From: Trichoplax sp. H2 | Taxonomy: Eukaryota > Placozoa > Uniplacotomia > Trichoplacea | Length of the DNA: 64,000 nucleotides | Direction: 5' to 3' | Assembly (NCBI GenBank): GCA_003344405.1 | Contig: NOWV01000119.1 | Span: 62,001-126,000, forward strand | Shown here: piece after piece, positions 12,201 through 26,030 of the stretch | Position numbering within the stretch: position 1 is the stretch's first letter | Layout: every line of letters starts with the position of its first letter | Notes under the pieces: model-generated | What the model was told of the DNA's origin: nothing | The model's database searches: none | Seen by the model: the letters and a program-made list of their open reading frames with translations, nothing else | Program-made: the position numbers and the translations under genes

Positions 12201-15200
12201 TGGTTATAACAGTATAACTAGTAGAATATAGAATTGAAGCTAATTTCAAGTAATCTTCTAAGCATTTTAATGTTCTCTATAGATGTCTAACAGGGGGGTA
12301 TGTGGGATATTAACCTACCGTAATTCCTGTAAAGTTAACTTTGTAACAGTTTCTAATTAATGTCTGAGCCATCTGATGATTATCATAGGAGAAATCTGTC
12401 AACCACTGATTTGGCTGCATTTCATTATGAGTTTCATTTAATGCTAATGCCATAGCATAAATCGCATCATATGCGAAATTACTGTAGCCGTAACTTTCAT
12501 GATCTTCCATCAAGGTAATATTTCTCTCGATCATATATTCTTGAACATTCTGCATAAATGAATAATTATGAGGGTTATTATTATCAATAAATATTATTGC
12601 TAAGCTTCCGATCAGCAGTTCTTAGTGTATGTATTGGATATATCAATATGGAATAAAATTAATTCGATTGAAAACTCTTGCAAGAAAGTCTACCTTACAA
12701 TCACTAATAAAATAATTACCTGGCCTTGAATTGGTGATATCCCATTTTCACTCTGAAAAAAGGACACAGTGTCTGTTGCTAAATGACCATCAACCATTTC
12801 GATCATTTGTTCTCTAGTGCAATTCGATGTACCAGTGTTGACGTCATGATTCCACCAGTATCCGCTAAGCCATCCCAAAAATATCCAGACATATTTTTGG
12901 CCTTTCAAGCCTTGATGATAAGCCTGTAATTCATAGATTTATAAGTAGAAGCCATATGAATAATTTTAAAGCCAAAATTTATTCGTTACTGACGTATTAA
13001 TGTCAAAACTCGTTTCAATTTCAGAAGTATTATGATTAATAGAAATTTAAGCTGGTGCTATACTTGAACAGCCAAAAATTTTTAATAGTGGTAGTCATCT
13101 GAACTAATCAACAAACTCTCCACCCAATACTTGAACCGAATTATATAATAAAATGAAGACTTAATTGATAATTACTTGGTTTGTAATCAACATACTTCCA
13201 TCTTTTGTAAAAAATACAAGGGAAATTAAATATTGTAATACAACTACTAACTGAATATTAAAAGTATCGATATACTGACATAAGCTCGGTGGTTAATACA
13301 AACAAGAGAGTAAATCACCCATAGTGGTTTTAATCATTTCATCATTAATACAATCTGTAAGCGATGAACCTTTACCTATATCGCTAATCATCGATTAAAA
13401 TATTTTAAACCATTCAAAATTTTATAATCTGATTCACAATATTACGATCATTGCAATATTTACCTCACACATAACTTTTCTACCTTCTTTTTCATAAAAG
13501 CTTGCAATAATTATTCTAGCGTCACTAGCCTAAAATACATTTTTTAAGTAAATCTTAGTGTTACGTAGCATTAAGGTGTTTAGTGTACTTAAAATAAATG
13601 AATCAATTACAGCGCGATTGTAGCGATGACAACTTTGCTCGCTAAATTGACATTTCTAATTTCGTAAATGTAGAACAAATAAGGAATGCATATATACGCT
13701 CTGATATCTTTATCGATGCAGGCATATTTTACCTTCAACTGTTCAATCTGGTTTTTAGGATTATTGGTAAATACTGTGGAAGCTAGCACCGAAATACCTT
13801 CAATTTTTAGCAATTTAATTAATTCTTCCATAGTCTAGCAAAAATAAATTAATAAAGCTATATGTCATGTTTGCTCAGATCTTCTTAACATCTCTGACGG
13901 TCGTACAATGGAAAAACTCGAAATGATATCAATTAAAGATAACAAGACTTACAACAGCAAAAATATTTTCGGACTGGTAAATCAAGCCGACTTTTTTCCA
14001 CTGAAAGGCTTTTAATAAAGCAACGCGTGGGCCATTCATAGAAGCATCCGAAGGTATTGTACGTAGGAAAAAAGGAAATTTTTTCTTATCGGATAGCGAA
14101 GGGGAAGTTGCACCATAGGAAAACTGAAATTGAAATAGATTAATAATTTCAGCTAAGTCTTATCTCATAATTTATTTTGTAGTTTTTAGCGGATAATCCG
14201 CAGTGATTAATATTAAGATATTTGTCGCAATTGCTAATACTTAATGCATGTTTTGTTGACAAATGTAACTCTTAGTAGCCTTACGATAAGACAATCATGC
14301 ATATATGATTTTAAGTAATATATGCTTTACCAAATAAATAAGCTAAATCATGGTCATATGCTGAGCGATTATAACAATTTAACTTTACTGTTAACCAATT
14401 GGACAATAAAATATATAGTATATCGAGAGCAACGTGAAACTCAACGATCACTTTATGCTATTTTTGGCGATAGTACAGCTATCTTAGTTAAAAAGTAGCC
14501 TTACCTGAACTAGATTCCATAATTTCGATGTCTCGGCGATAGGTTCGGTTACGCTAGAATACCCCGAACCAAGCAACATAATTTTCTTAGGTGCATGGTA
14601 GACATATTCATAAAGAATTTTTAAGCCATACGGAACTGAACTCTACCATGAAATAATTTGATACGCAATAAAAAATTTACCATTTTGCGAATGTAATCGG
14701 TATTTTGTGTTTATCCGTAATAGATTATAAGAACCATTCAACTTTATATGTGTTCTTTAAATCCGTATCAAAGGGCTAAAATTAATTTCAACTCTGAATC
14801 GACACACTAAATCACGAAATATGTAATGCCCTCCCAAATCGATTTAAAACAGTAACAAGCGCAACAATTGCCATGGGTGTGATGAAAATGCAAATTATCA
14901 GGGAAAAGCAATATTTCTTTATTTTACGGAATGAACCCTCATTATAACTGATATTGATAGTACCGGTGTGAAATATTATATATTTTGATATACAACTTGA
15001 ACTTTTAATGGAGACATTTCTAGTTTGCTCATGCCAAAACCTTGTTAATAAGTAAAAGAAAAAGTTCTAAAATTTTTTCCTTACCTAGATATAACGCATA
15101 TTTTTTCGACTAGACGTGAAGATTTTTACGTTAACTGCCTCAGTTGAAACTCAAGATACTGATAATTGCTTGACTCAATTCAAAACAATATACTGTAAAC

Positions 15201-17640
15201 CTACACATTTAACTAAGGAATATCAATGTTCTGCAAAACTAGGCACAGCTACAGACAAAGCAAATTAATTTTTAGATCTAAAAAATTATTGCAGGGCTAT
15301 ATACTAGTTTGTAAACATTTAGCTCTAAAACATTGCTTTTGTAATCTTTGTACCATGCGTTGATAAGTGGATAGATTTGTTTACTAAGTCAAATCTTCTC
15401 TAAACGTAATCGTCATTTTAATTTTTCAAAAGTATTACTTCAAGGCTAATTACATTTGCCAAAATCATCTGGTCAGATGTCTTCAATTACTTACACGGCA
15501 TACGAGTACATTGTATTATTACTTATATTTGCACAATGTTTAAACTGTCTATGAAAGAAGTGAGTTGAAGGAATATAGTTGTTTATCTCTCAATGATGAT
15601 TGACTAATTACTAATAAATCTCCTATTAAAATGATCTAAACCATTTACATAGACATAAATGATTTCCACATTTAGTGCAGTATAGTCAAAAATACGATAT
15701 CATATTTTTCTTTATGTTACTTTCTTATAATCAAATTATAAATTCCTTTCTATCAGTTGTACTTTTTTGCGAGTTAAAACATAAAATAAAAATTTCGATC
15801 AATTTCCTTAATATTTTTCTTCCCAGTTAACATAATTTCTAACAGAAAAATGTCGACTACGAAAAATTAAAAACGCTTATACATGAACGCATTTTTTGCA
15901 TCAAATTTTACAAAAACAAAAACCTTGTCTCAATATGTTTACGACTATGAATGAAGGAACAAAAGCAAAATTTCGTATAAGCAATAATGTAAACGATGCA
16001 AACCATTAAGTCTTATGAGTCTAACTACTAGACCCTAGAATCTAACTATACCGTAGAAGTGGTCATCAACTCGTCATGCTTTATTAATTATTACCGAAAT
16101 AGCATAATTAATGTTACAGAAACAACAACTTGAAAATCTATTTTGAAATGATTACGTAAATTTCTCTGTAAATATATAGCAAAGTTTATTATTACGCTAA
16201 AGACTGACTATTCAAAAAAATTCCCAACGTGTCTATCAGCAATTAATCCAAATACGAAAAAAATTTGGATCGATCTCAGATATTTATGTGTATATCAATA
16301 GCATCATCTTATTATCATGATCAGTAATATCATGTTGATTTCTATGTACAGTTAAATTTTCTAGATGTTTAAACTAATTCTAGTTATTTGGTTAATTTTC
16401 TATCTGTGAAATATATTTCTATCCGTATTTTACACGTATTGAAGCAAAATAATTTAACTAGACTGAGTATTAAAGTAAAAAAGAAAAATTAAACTGATAT
16501 TTGCATAAGAAATAAAGGTTCGAATATTTGCTAGGTTATACCGAGAACAGTAGTGAATATTTCATGGCTATGAAATACTGCCAAACATAAGCTACACAGA
16601 TTACATAAATACTTTTTACAGTACTAATATTTATTCTAACCGAATTTTTCAACCTTCCAATGTATATAAACTAAAGTCTGCTAAACCAGAATGCAACGAT
16701 TTATTAGTAACTAGCCGTTGCAAAATAAGTTTACGGCATAGCGAAATAACAATCCTCGCATCTTCGATATGTTTTGCTATTAAACGCATAACTACAATAA
16801 TTAGGCGATAAAGATCCCTTCTATTTCAAAATCGCTAGCAGCAAGTTTAAATTCGCTTACAATTGTCAAAGCGAGATCCATCCGTCCCGAAAAATAATAA
16901 ATGGATCCAAAAATACTCAAAGAGCCATGACGGAAGTATTAAAGAAATAAACTGATATTGAATCTTGAGCAACTGGGCTGAGTACGAGTATATACGTATT
17001 ATTAACTAATGTCTTCTAGCTAGTAGAAATGTTTCAAATATAATACTGATGATTAATCATAGCTAATCATGTCATAGTCGAGAATAACCAAAGGTAGATA
17101 ACTATGGCCTAATTAGAAAAATAGAGATCTTCAAACTCTCATTCAGTAATAATATATTAACGGTATACAACCTATAACAGTAATTTCGTTCTGATATAAG
17201 GTAGATTGCATACACATACTTTGAATCTATAGTACAACTAAAGTTACTAAATTACTATTATGAACTGTACAGTAAGCTGACAATTGAAGATTACTCCATT
17301 CACCAAAATTAGACCTTAGCTATTATTGCAGATTTTTTTATTTATAAAGTCAGACCCAAGCTCAAATTAGAAGATTTATTTCACTTACTTTAGTTCCATT
17401 CCATATCAATTTCAACTTATAATCCGGAAGTAAGGTCGGATCTTCGTTTACATGTTGAACAGCTAGTTGAGTAGCCAATAAAATACGATTTGTGCCAACC
17501 CATTCAGAATCATTTAAAGGAAATAGTCCTCCAATGTATAAATCTCTTGCTATATTTTGATTAGCTGATGACCACTGATGTGGAAGGCCAAAAAGTACTA
17601 TTACGACAGCTATAATAAGATTTGGGTAAGTCCTAATCAT
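9275..17640 (-). CDS. GABA-B receptor-like family C GPCR, 16 exons, complete
   Basis: Metabotropic receptor of the GABA-B class. Exons (minus): 17640-17389, 14642-14505, 14123-13953, 13834-13733, 13529-13464, 12923-12720, 12549-12319, 11962-11899, 11769-11677, 11571-11421, 11265-11118, 10926-10819, 10705-10577, 10361-10026, 9809-9660, 9430-9275. All joints are GT-AG and in frame, giving 832 aa. Order: signal peptide (about 1-26); Venus-flytrap domain to about 430 with GYSSVTEPIAE, WNLVQFSYG, FYEKEGRKVMCE and YVWIFLGW; seven helices in exons 10-14; FIPKLKRI after TM7; a coiled coil at about 762-796, as in the GABBR1/2 tails. There is no Cys-rich domain, as expected for GABA-B rather than mGluR. 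Odd points: the Cys pair that forms a lobe-1 disulphide in GABBR1 is replaced by Ser and Tyr, and positions matching ligand-contact His and Ser are changed. Intron 1 is 2.7 kb. The preceding in-frame GTG (17643) is not used as the start. Confidence 0.96.
14643..17388 (-). other. Intron 1 of the GABA-B-like gene (2.75 kb)
   Basis: By far the longest intron of the receptor gene; the other fourteen are between about 100 and 550 bp. It separates the signal-peptide exon from the lobe-1 exons. No nested gene is supported. It may hold regulatory sequence. Confidence 0.85.
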
Positions 17641-20600
17641 CACGGTAGCTCCAGATTAATGAGTGCTATAAAGATTGACGGATAGAATCTGGATTAAAAC
17701 ATTAATAGGTTTTTACTAATATCAGCTATTTTAAAATATTGATCATGCGGTTCAATAAGTAATATTTTAGATATTTGAACTTTATCACGCATCACTGGTC
17801 TAATTGGTTATCTTGTTATAACACAAAGTTAGCGAGATTGCTATTAAAATTATTATGTATCAGTCTAATTGTTCGCTTTGAGCCGAAAATGAGTCAGGCT
17901 CTAGTACTCCCTAGACATAAGTCATTTCTGCTTGGAAGGCTTTCTTATGAATAAATCTTATTTATGGTAGAATAAGATTTTACAAAAATATTATGCATAT
18001 AAAACAAAGCTATTAATGAAAAATATATCCCTCAATAATAATTTTTAATTTTTAATCTACCAGAATATTCAGGCATGTTAACAACATTGAAAGCTAGTAA
18101 TGATATTGCACATAATTGTGGTATAGACAACCTCCCAACCCCATATCAATATTTCCTGTAGCCTTTAATCCTACTTTTTTTACTGAATCAGTTAATTATT
18201 TCGGTCCTTAAGTTTATAATTATAAGAATTATTCATAACAAGATAGATTACAATTTATTTTATTGATACACTCTCAATTCAATATAAAAAATTCTACTTC
18301 GATCAAATCAATCAATCGTTAAGAATTTCAATTTCGGCTTTAATGGAGCATGTAATTACTCTATATAATTGAACGAGATCATAGTACATGGATTCCCTAC
18401 GTACGTGTAGATCACGTAATTGTTATTTCACTATGTGTAAACTTGAATTCAGTTTATCATCAATTCGGTAGCCATGTCTATTTATTAATGAAGGCGCTAA
18501 CACTATTGTAATTTTTTAGTAATTAGAGCACTTGGCGCCACATATTACAAGAAATATCATTTTCTGGTATGCATGATATTTTTAAGGCTACAAATGCATA
18601 TTATATTATTGTGTAGTGGTCAAAATCATCCATTAATCCATAATTATAAACGAATTCGAATTATCCATATAGCCTTCACTTTACGAAACCTGCCCTTATT
18701 CAAGAAAATGTTTACTTACGAAAATAATATCAACATAACGGTTAGTTTTAGATGACTTCCACTTTAAGCTCCGCTTATTATTAAAGAATAATGTTACGAT
18801 TAAAGTTCTATGGTAACTAGCAATACTTTAAACAATCGATATATCCTATTTTTGCCGTATTTGCTCTGTTTCAAAATAGATCGCTCGTCTTATTATGAGG
18901 ATGTAGTGGGTTATAAATAAACAAGTCTGAATGTAGGTTCTAGTATGTGTTTAGCAACCAAAGGTCATATTATAATTGTTCGCATTCATTCTTAAAGCAT
19001 TTTGCTACCCAAAAATTAAAAAGAAACCAAAAAGGACAAACAAAATCCACTTATCTAATATTCTTGATTATATTATCTAAATATCTTACGTGTTTAAAAT
19101 GACCGATTAAGCTCACGCTTTTTCGAATACAGATCTGAATTTATCTAATGTTTTGATTGGCATGGCTAATAGGATGTAAAGTTCCTTCTCTGAGTTTCTG
19201 AGCTCATAACTGCACAAATTCGTTTGCTATCATTATACCAGTATTTCCTTCTGTGTAGTTCTCTTCTGTTAATGACATCAATAATAAATATCAAAATTTT
19301 CATTTCTCGAAACTATTCATTGATAAATATTTTTCTCAAATCCAACCAGTTATTGTTATGACAACAATCCCCTAGCGATAAATTTGCCCTTACAAAATTA
19401 ACGCTTTTCTTCATAGCCTTAGGTCTTTTTAAGTTTTCATAACTTCAGTACTAAAGTTCTTTAAATGATTTTCTAGTATTATAATTTTTAAAATGGTTTC
19501 GCGACACTTTTTAACATCAAGTTACATGCCGGAAAGTCCGAGCAATGATAAAATTTTTTAGCGCAGTTTGTTATCATCAATACATAAATACTTTTTTCAT
19601 GTTTGCGGTATCGTTTATTAATTAATTGTACCTTTGTCCAATCTAGAGAACATCACGTATCAAGTCATAAATACAACAGTAAATTCCTATGTGCATTAAA
19701 TGATAGGAAATTTTACGTAAATTTTGAAGAATTTTATTCCTTATCCACATCTTCAACCACGCAACTTTAACAATAAGAGTATTATGTAATATTATAATTT
19801 AAGTATGGCCAGATGAGTAAACCTGTCCTCTCATACGGCAGAACTAGCCGAGAATTAACATACTATAGAGTTATTAAAATACCAATTAAGGCTAATTTAA
19901 TTAAAGACTTTAATTAATTGCAAAAATTAAGTAATGGCAGTTGATAGGATGCAGCATACTATTTACTCGTATTCTTACCGAAGCCCCTTCGTGAGCTTCA
20001 TTAATTAATTATCCTGATGAAATATTGGTATTGTAGCAATTTTAAATTTACTTACTACTCTCTTAAGGCATTTATATTTTACACTCATGGTGTCTATATT
20101 GTAGCTCATCTGAAGTTAGGCAATAAACTATACAATTTTTAGACTTTCTAAGAGAAATACTTCATTATGACTAGACCGAAAACTGCTAGCAGTTGCAATT
20201 CTTGGCGTAGTGGTAATCGTTTAGGCTAAAATTGGTAGCTTCAAAAACCATGTCCAGATACCAATTAATAATGAAGTACGACTACAGCTTACTCACAATT
20301 AATAGTAAAATGTGAAAGTCAGGATACTACCTCATAACCGTCTTATTAGCAATCCTGGCTATAGAATTTAACACATGAAATGATTAACTTTGATGCAACT
20401 TAATCAATCTTTTCATTTCAGACATGATGCATTGTGTAGGTTTATATTTCTTTAATGTTATTATGGATTTACTGCTGGGATATACGTAACTGATATCTTT
20501 AAATATTAAAGTTTGTCTAAAAGAATCTCGTGACGACAATCTTTAGACAAAAATGTAAGTAAAAAGTGCAAGTGCACGCAGTATGCGAAGTATAGCGAGT

Positions 20601-23600
20601 GTGGATTCTAAAGGTATATCATAATATTCATATATCTATAAGAAGATGAATAACAAATAGGTAAACTGTGGCCTTCAATGATAAATTAATTAGCCAATCA
20701 TGGATTTCGCGATAGAGTTTTACATCAGTTAAATATACGTGATCACATATCATAAATGGGAAAAAATTGGCTAACATTCTTAAACCCTGCTTAAAGCGCG
20801 TAAATTTTAATGTGGAACTAGGGGAAATCCTCGTTGAATAATCAATTGTTCTCCTATAAACGTAACTAAAATAATTAATTTTCTTATTTAAGAATTTAAA
20901 ACCAATCGTATCAATGAGGGCTTATCCTACGTATTTTATTACTGTAATAAATTAAACTACCTTAGTAGAATGAAAAATTCAACTATCGAAAATATCACAG
21001 CAGCAAAACGCGACGTATATTTAAATTATTCAATTTAAAGAGATCACGATTTAGCTACGGAAAAAGTTCAAGCAAGTTTAAGTAAGGAATCAGTATCGCT
21101 TCGCATCTGTATGCAATCTCGAGAACGCTTACTTTTCGGAAGGTGAAATAGGGATCAAAGAAATTAATTTTAAGTTTAGCACGATAGTTTTTCATTCTCA
21201 GGGAAATTTATCAGAGTGATTAAAATCTAGCTTCGATAATATTTTGTAAAAGTTTATCAAATTAAATTTCACTAACTTTCCAAAAATGTATAATTACGTT
21301 ATTTTTACATTAGACCTAAATGCTTACTTTTTTCAAAATTTCTATGATTTGATACTAACATTTAATACGGTAAATGATTTACTTATGCGCATATCGTTTA
21401 TTTTTCTTTATGTCCCGATCTAGAAACTTATGCTAATAAAATTCGGCTGATAACCGTGATATCAGCCCAAATTACAGGGTTAGCAGTTTACTTTCATTTC
21501 ATTCTGAAATATAACTGAGCTAAATGTCCAAACTGCGGAATTTACACTTGTATACCAAATCCAAGCTTCTACTAAATCGCCTAGGTAATATTTTATAGAT
21601 GATATACAGTGATTCTTCCACTATGCTCTATCTTTCATGCTACGATATACTGATGCGGCGTTAAACATGATATAAAGTTAACTTTTTATTTATCAAATAC
21701 TATAATATTCATAGGTTTAGACACAGCTGAGGGATCTCTTACATTAAATGGTCTAGTTTATATATTTTTGCTACGCTATGTAAAATCGATTCGCCTCCTA
21801 TCCAGAAGATTTCTGCTGCGCATTTGAAGAATTATTACGGAGAAACTTTGTTCCTCCGACAGTTCGAAACTAAACGATATTATCACTACCTAGATTCTAT
21901 TTCTATCTTCTATAATTAAAAGTAGCAGCAAGAACAATTTCTAAACTATGTCAAAATATATTAAATTTGCGGAAATCCCTTAATTTATTCCCCATTTCTA
22001 TATGTTCATTGTCAAAAATTTTCTCCAAAATTGAAGCGCTTAGAGAAAGTCAAATGCTCCTTTTACCGTGAAAACTAGATTGGTAAAAAACTCCCTAATG
22101 TGTTATATCGGAAGTTTATTAACTCATCTCATAAACCGCAAGCAATTTGAAGCTGTACTACTCTGTAAGTATATATTCAACAAGTTCATGTCTAATATTT
22201 TAGCTCAACCACTGAATCTCTGTGATAACATTTCCATCATGAAGATTAAATCATACGATTTCATTCTAATAAAGTAATCAGAAATATGCGATAAAGAACT
22301 TTATATTATCCCCTAAGTTTCGATTTTAATTATGATACGAAATCTACGCTAATGAAGAAAACTCTACGTTCGGAGTTCTACTCTATTAAGAATAGAAAAA
22401 TAGCTCTGACATTCCGTGCACTCTTGCAATGACCAGTAATCTGCATCCGATGATTAATTAAAGAAAATAAAAATACTGTTCCGCCCGTAAGGGTACAAAT
22501 TTAAACTGGGTTCATCTTGATTGAGTTCATTAACTATTTTTTTATACTTTAATTCATAATCATCCTCTTTTGTACTTTATATGATCCTTATATTTAGTTA
22601 TAATAAACTTCAGCCTTTGTGATAACGACTAAAGTCAAATGGTATCAACTTTATACATCCTATCATTTTGAGTTTTCCACCATTTCAGTTATTTAAATCA
22701 ATTACGATAACTTACTAATTGCTATAATTGCTAATTTCAGAACTAAATGTTCTTATTATTTATTATATATTAACTACTGGTCGTTATTGCTTAAATTAAT
22801 TACGACAGTTATATTATCCTCTGGTCTAAAAATGCATACTAATGCTAACCTGCTAATATTATTGGCGTACATAACTCGCTGTCTAAAGCACTCTATTACT
22901 AGGAATAAGAATGTTTTATATTTTACTAGATTCACCTCAATCGTACTATAGAAATCAAATTACCGGATTTTTATTCCAGCAATTTAATGTACTATTAACG
23001 CCATTTTATATCGCATGTCTGCAAGCTATTACATCAGGGTTAAATTTTTTACATACCTCTGGTCATGAGTTTTTAATCTTAATTTGAGCCAGAAAGTTTA
23101 GCTATTACCTTCTCACGCTTCTCCTTCCTAGATAGGTTTTTAAATAATAATTCATCAGCTTTACTACAACTAAGTCTAAATGTAAGGTTTACAACTACGA
23201 TGAAAGCTATAGCTACGTGAAAAAGACTGCCCGATGAGGAATAAAATGCCGCAATACCTGATCAATTATACCAATATGCAACTGTTAAAAATACATGAAA
23301 TTTGAATATTATTACCGATCGGTCAGTTACAATCCATGTCTAAAATAAAATAAATTAATCTCGCCAGCGATAGATCAAGAAAAGAGCACCTCCTTGGGGC
23401 TATAAATATTGAACTACTAACAAGGGCATAGATTTGATTTTCAAGACTTACCCTATAAAATTTTCAATGCGCTGGATTAATGAGAATAATCTACAGTTTA
23501 TGATTTATTTTGGCTTAAAATAAATTGCTTTGACGTAGGATGATAATAATCGCTGAGTTAAAATTTTTCAAGAATAAAATTATTCGGAATCGATATTAGT

Positions 23601-24398
23601 TTAAATACTAGCCATTGCTATAGATGGTATTAATTTCAAAAAGTTACTTGCAGAGAGATAAAATTTAACTTTAAAGACATCCGACGGAGAGAAACGGTGA
23701 AATTTTACAAGTATAATTAAGCCAAGAAATAAATGATATATAAATGACGATGAGTTATAAAATATTCTTAAATAGGATTTTTCTGGTTAAAGAAGAGTGG
23801 ATATAGACGCCTTCTATGGTGAAATTATATATTGGATAATAGAGAAAATCGCACTTGTACGGCGTAAGTAATAATTTCTAATAACAAGAAATCTATCGAT
23901 CCTTGACGAAACGCCAAAACGATTTAGCTGAAATGTTGGTAATGACCTTCTCGGCTAAGAATTCAATAAAAAACACCTTAGCTAACAAACGAACAATAAT
24001 CTTTTTTAGTCAACTAACTTAGTATTGCGTAACAAAAAGGGATGGCACTAAAGGGGTAAATTATTTTATTTTTATTTATTATAGTCCAATACCCTCAACA
24101 ATGACATTGAACATCATCAATGAAGATGCATCATTAACAAGTTGACATTTTGACGTTAATGTTTAATAATGCCAATCAATTAGATAGACTTTATAAATTT
24201 TTTTAAGTTTAATGAGTGTAGACAGATTGTCTGTAGTTTATATCTATTGATACCAGATGACGGGAAGTAGCTACTGAAATAGGCGGAGATAGTATTATTG
24301 GTCTAATTTTAATTGACAATGACAAAAAGTACTTGGATCATTATTGACTAAGCTGATATTGATCGATTTAATGTCAGCAAGAGCAGGTGTTTACATGT
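17641..24398. other. Long gene-poor stretch with weak exon-like pieces
   Basis: The first few hundred bases are presumably the receptor promoter on the minus strand. No gene could be assembled in the rest. Weak candidates: a minus-strand ATG with strong Kozak and donor (20088-20056, 11 codons); a plus-strand open segment about 22040-22163 ending in a GTAAGTATA donor; minus-strand open segments around 23167-23109 and 22902-22850. Their intron phases do not join, so I do not call a gene. Confidence 0.4.
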
Positions 24399-24402
24399 AA
24401 AC

Positions 24403-24478
24403 GGTTGCATTAATACATTTGTATCTAATCTATCAATATCAAAATTGATAGATTAGATACAAATGTATTAATGCAACC
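24403..24478. repeat. Perfect 35-bp inverted repeat (hairpin)
   Basis: Arms 24403-24437 and 24444-24478 are perfect reverse complements separated by a 6-nt loop (ATCAAA). The structure is bracketed by an 8-bp direct repeat TTACATGT at 24391-24398 and 24480-24487. That layout would fit a tiny foldback transposon (MITE) with an 8-bp target duplication as in hAT elements, but ACATGT is itself a palindrome, so the flanks could be coincidence. The lack of any mismatch suggests recent origin or selection. A small-RNA precursor is possible, but nothing in the sequence shows it. Confidence 0.9.
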
Positions 24479-24487
24479 ATTACATGT

Positions 24488-25596
24488 CGATATGATTTAT
24501 AATTCGTTTCCATGTTATAAGATGGTAGAATAGCAAGGCTTATATTTTTTCTTGGCCTAACTTTACACATTATTATCATTAAAAAATAAAGTACAGTAAT
24601 TTTAATCACTCCCTTATATTCGATAGTAACTTTTGTCCCTTCTAAGTTTATTTTATCGCATTAATGCGATCTTTCATCTAGGCCTATTTGCTCTTTGATT
24701 ATTTCCATTATGAGGCTATCATGGAATAGATAAGATATTAAGGAGTATTCTTAAGCATATTCTTGGAACTTTTAGGTCATCACATAAATATTTTAGCTAT
24801 ATTGCTATCTGGTTGTCAGAGAATGTGTAATTTATATCATATACATATATCACGAATAGACGTTGTAGCTACGCTCCTAAAGTGTGGCATTAAATTCTGT
24901 GATCATTAACTATTTAGCAATAATAATCATTTTGCAAATTTTATAATTCCATTTGCTCGATGCAAAAGGAGATATCCATTCAATTTTTAAATTGAATTTT
25001 GGATTTCAAATCAGGAGTGAATGAAACTGTTGAGTCAAGAAATAGAAAATAACGTATATTTAGAGTAGCTAAGCATACAAGGATCTCACTTTAAACTTAT
25101 TTGATATATCTATACTGAATGGCTTAATATTGCTGCAGAAGCAATGAGGTCATTCTGAGTCTTGATTATTCTTACTTATTGCTTTAACTTATGATGGTTG
25201 TTCTTATTAGCTGAATTTCTATCTTTTAGTGATTAAATTATTTAAGAGATATAGTAAAGAATAATAATTAATTATTTGATTAGACAAGCATATTTGTGTA
25301 CGTATTTTTATACACAAAAATAACATCAGAACTAAACAAGATTACTGTAGGTTGTAATTTCAAACTTTTTTTCGATTTTATGTAATATATTTTTGTTTTT
25401 CTGGTATACTTAATCCAATAAACATCAATAATTGGCAAAAATAATGAATAGAAAATAAGATTTGCTATTAAGTGCATTCTGAAAACTGACATTGTTTAGT
25501 AATCTATCTTTTACGTAAATTTAAGCAACCTCCTATATAACACATTACTTTCGCATATTTCTTCGTCTGTTTCTGTAACTATTACTTGTTCTTAAG
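24488..25596. other. Intergenic, nothing recognised
   Basis: AT-rich; no supported gene. Short open frames are not coding-like. Confidence 0.4.
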
Positions 25597-26030
25597 TGTC
25601 ACAAACCAGCTTCGTGACAAGGAAAACGTAAAATAAATCTCTAAATTACTATATTCTCCGGGATTCAGTATCCCTTAATTACCTCACAAGAATTTAGACG
25701 CCTTTGATTCTACGTTAAACTCAACTAGGCAATTGAGAACTACTTTATTCAACTATCTGACGGGCTTATATACCCTTCTACAGTAGCTAACATTCACAAG
25801 TCATCTTATAAAAATACTTAGGTGAGATAACTAGTTTTTCACAGTCGGACTACAATATGTCCGTTCACAGAATCATTTCAGTGCACATTACAGCACAGCA
25901 TTAAATTTACTGTAACACATTTATAATTAGAGTAATTCCTATAGTAAGTAACTAGTTGTAATATAATATCACTATATTATATTAACCAAATTTAGATAGC
26001 TATTTCTTCACGGTAGTTCGTACCGTGACA
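25597..26030 (-). mobile_element. Solo LTR, copy 2, inverted, with 5-bp target duplication
   Basis: A 434-bp LTR of the same family as 7220-7659, in the opposite orientation and closely similar along its whole length. Perfect 5-bp duplications TTAAG flank it (25592-25596 and 26031-26035). Read on the minus strand it begins with TGTCACGGTA and the perfect TCACGGTA/TACCGTGA hairpin, carries the TATATAAG promoter at about 25767-25774 and ends GTGACA. No internal element sequence adjoins it. The duplication differs from that of copy 1, which shows an independent insertion. Confidence 0.93.

Noticed and set aside
12025-12249. 74-codon minus frame inside the GABA-B-like gene
   Set aside because: It falls in the intron between exons 7 and 8, which join seamlessly at the protein level (FTGIT then GPVEFD), so no exon is missing.
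17641-17643. GTG as start of the GABA-B-like protein
   Set aside because: The next codon is ATG in front of the signal peptide; nuclear genes start at ATG.
23284-23344. Two tiny minus exons separated by a 35-bp intron
   Set aside because: The implied intron is shorter than the animal spliceosome normally handles and the phases do not connect to neighbours.
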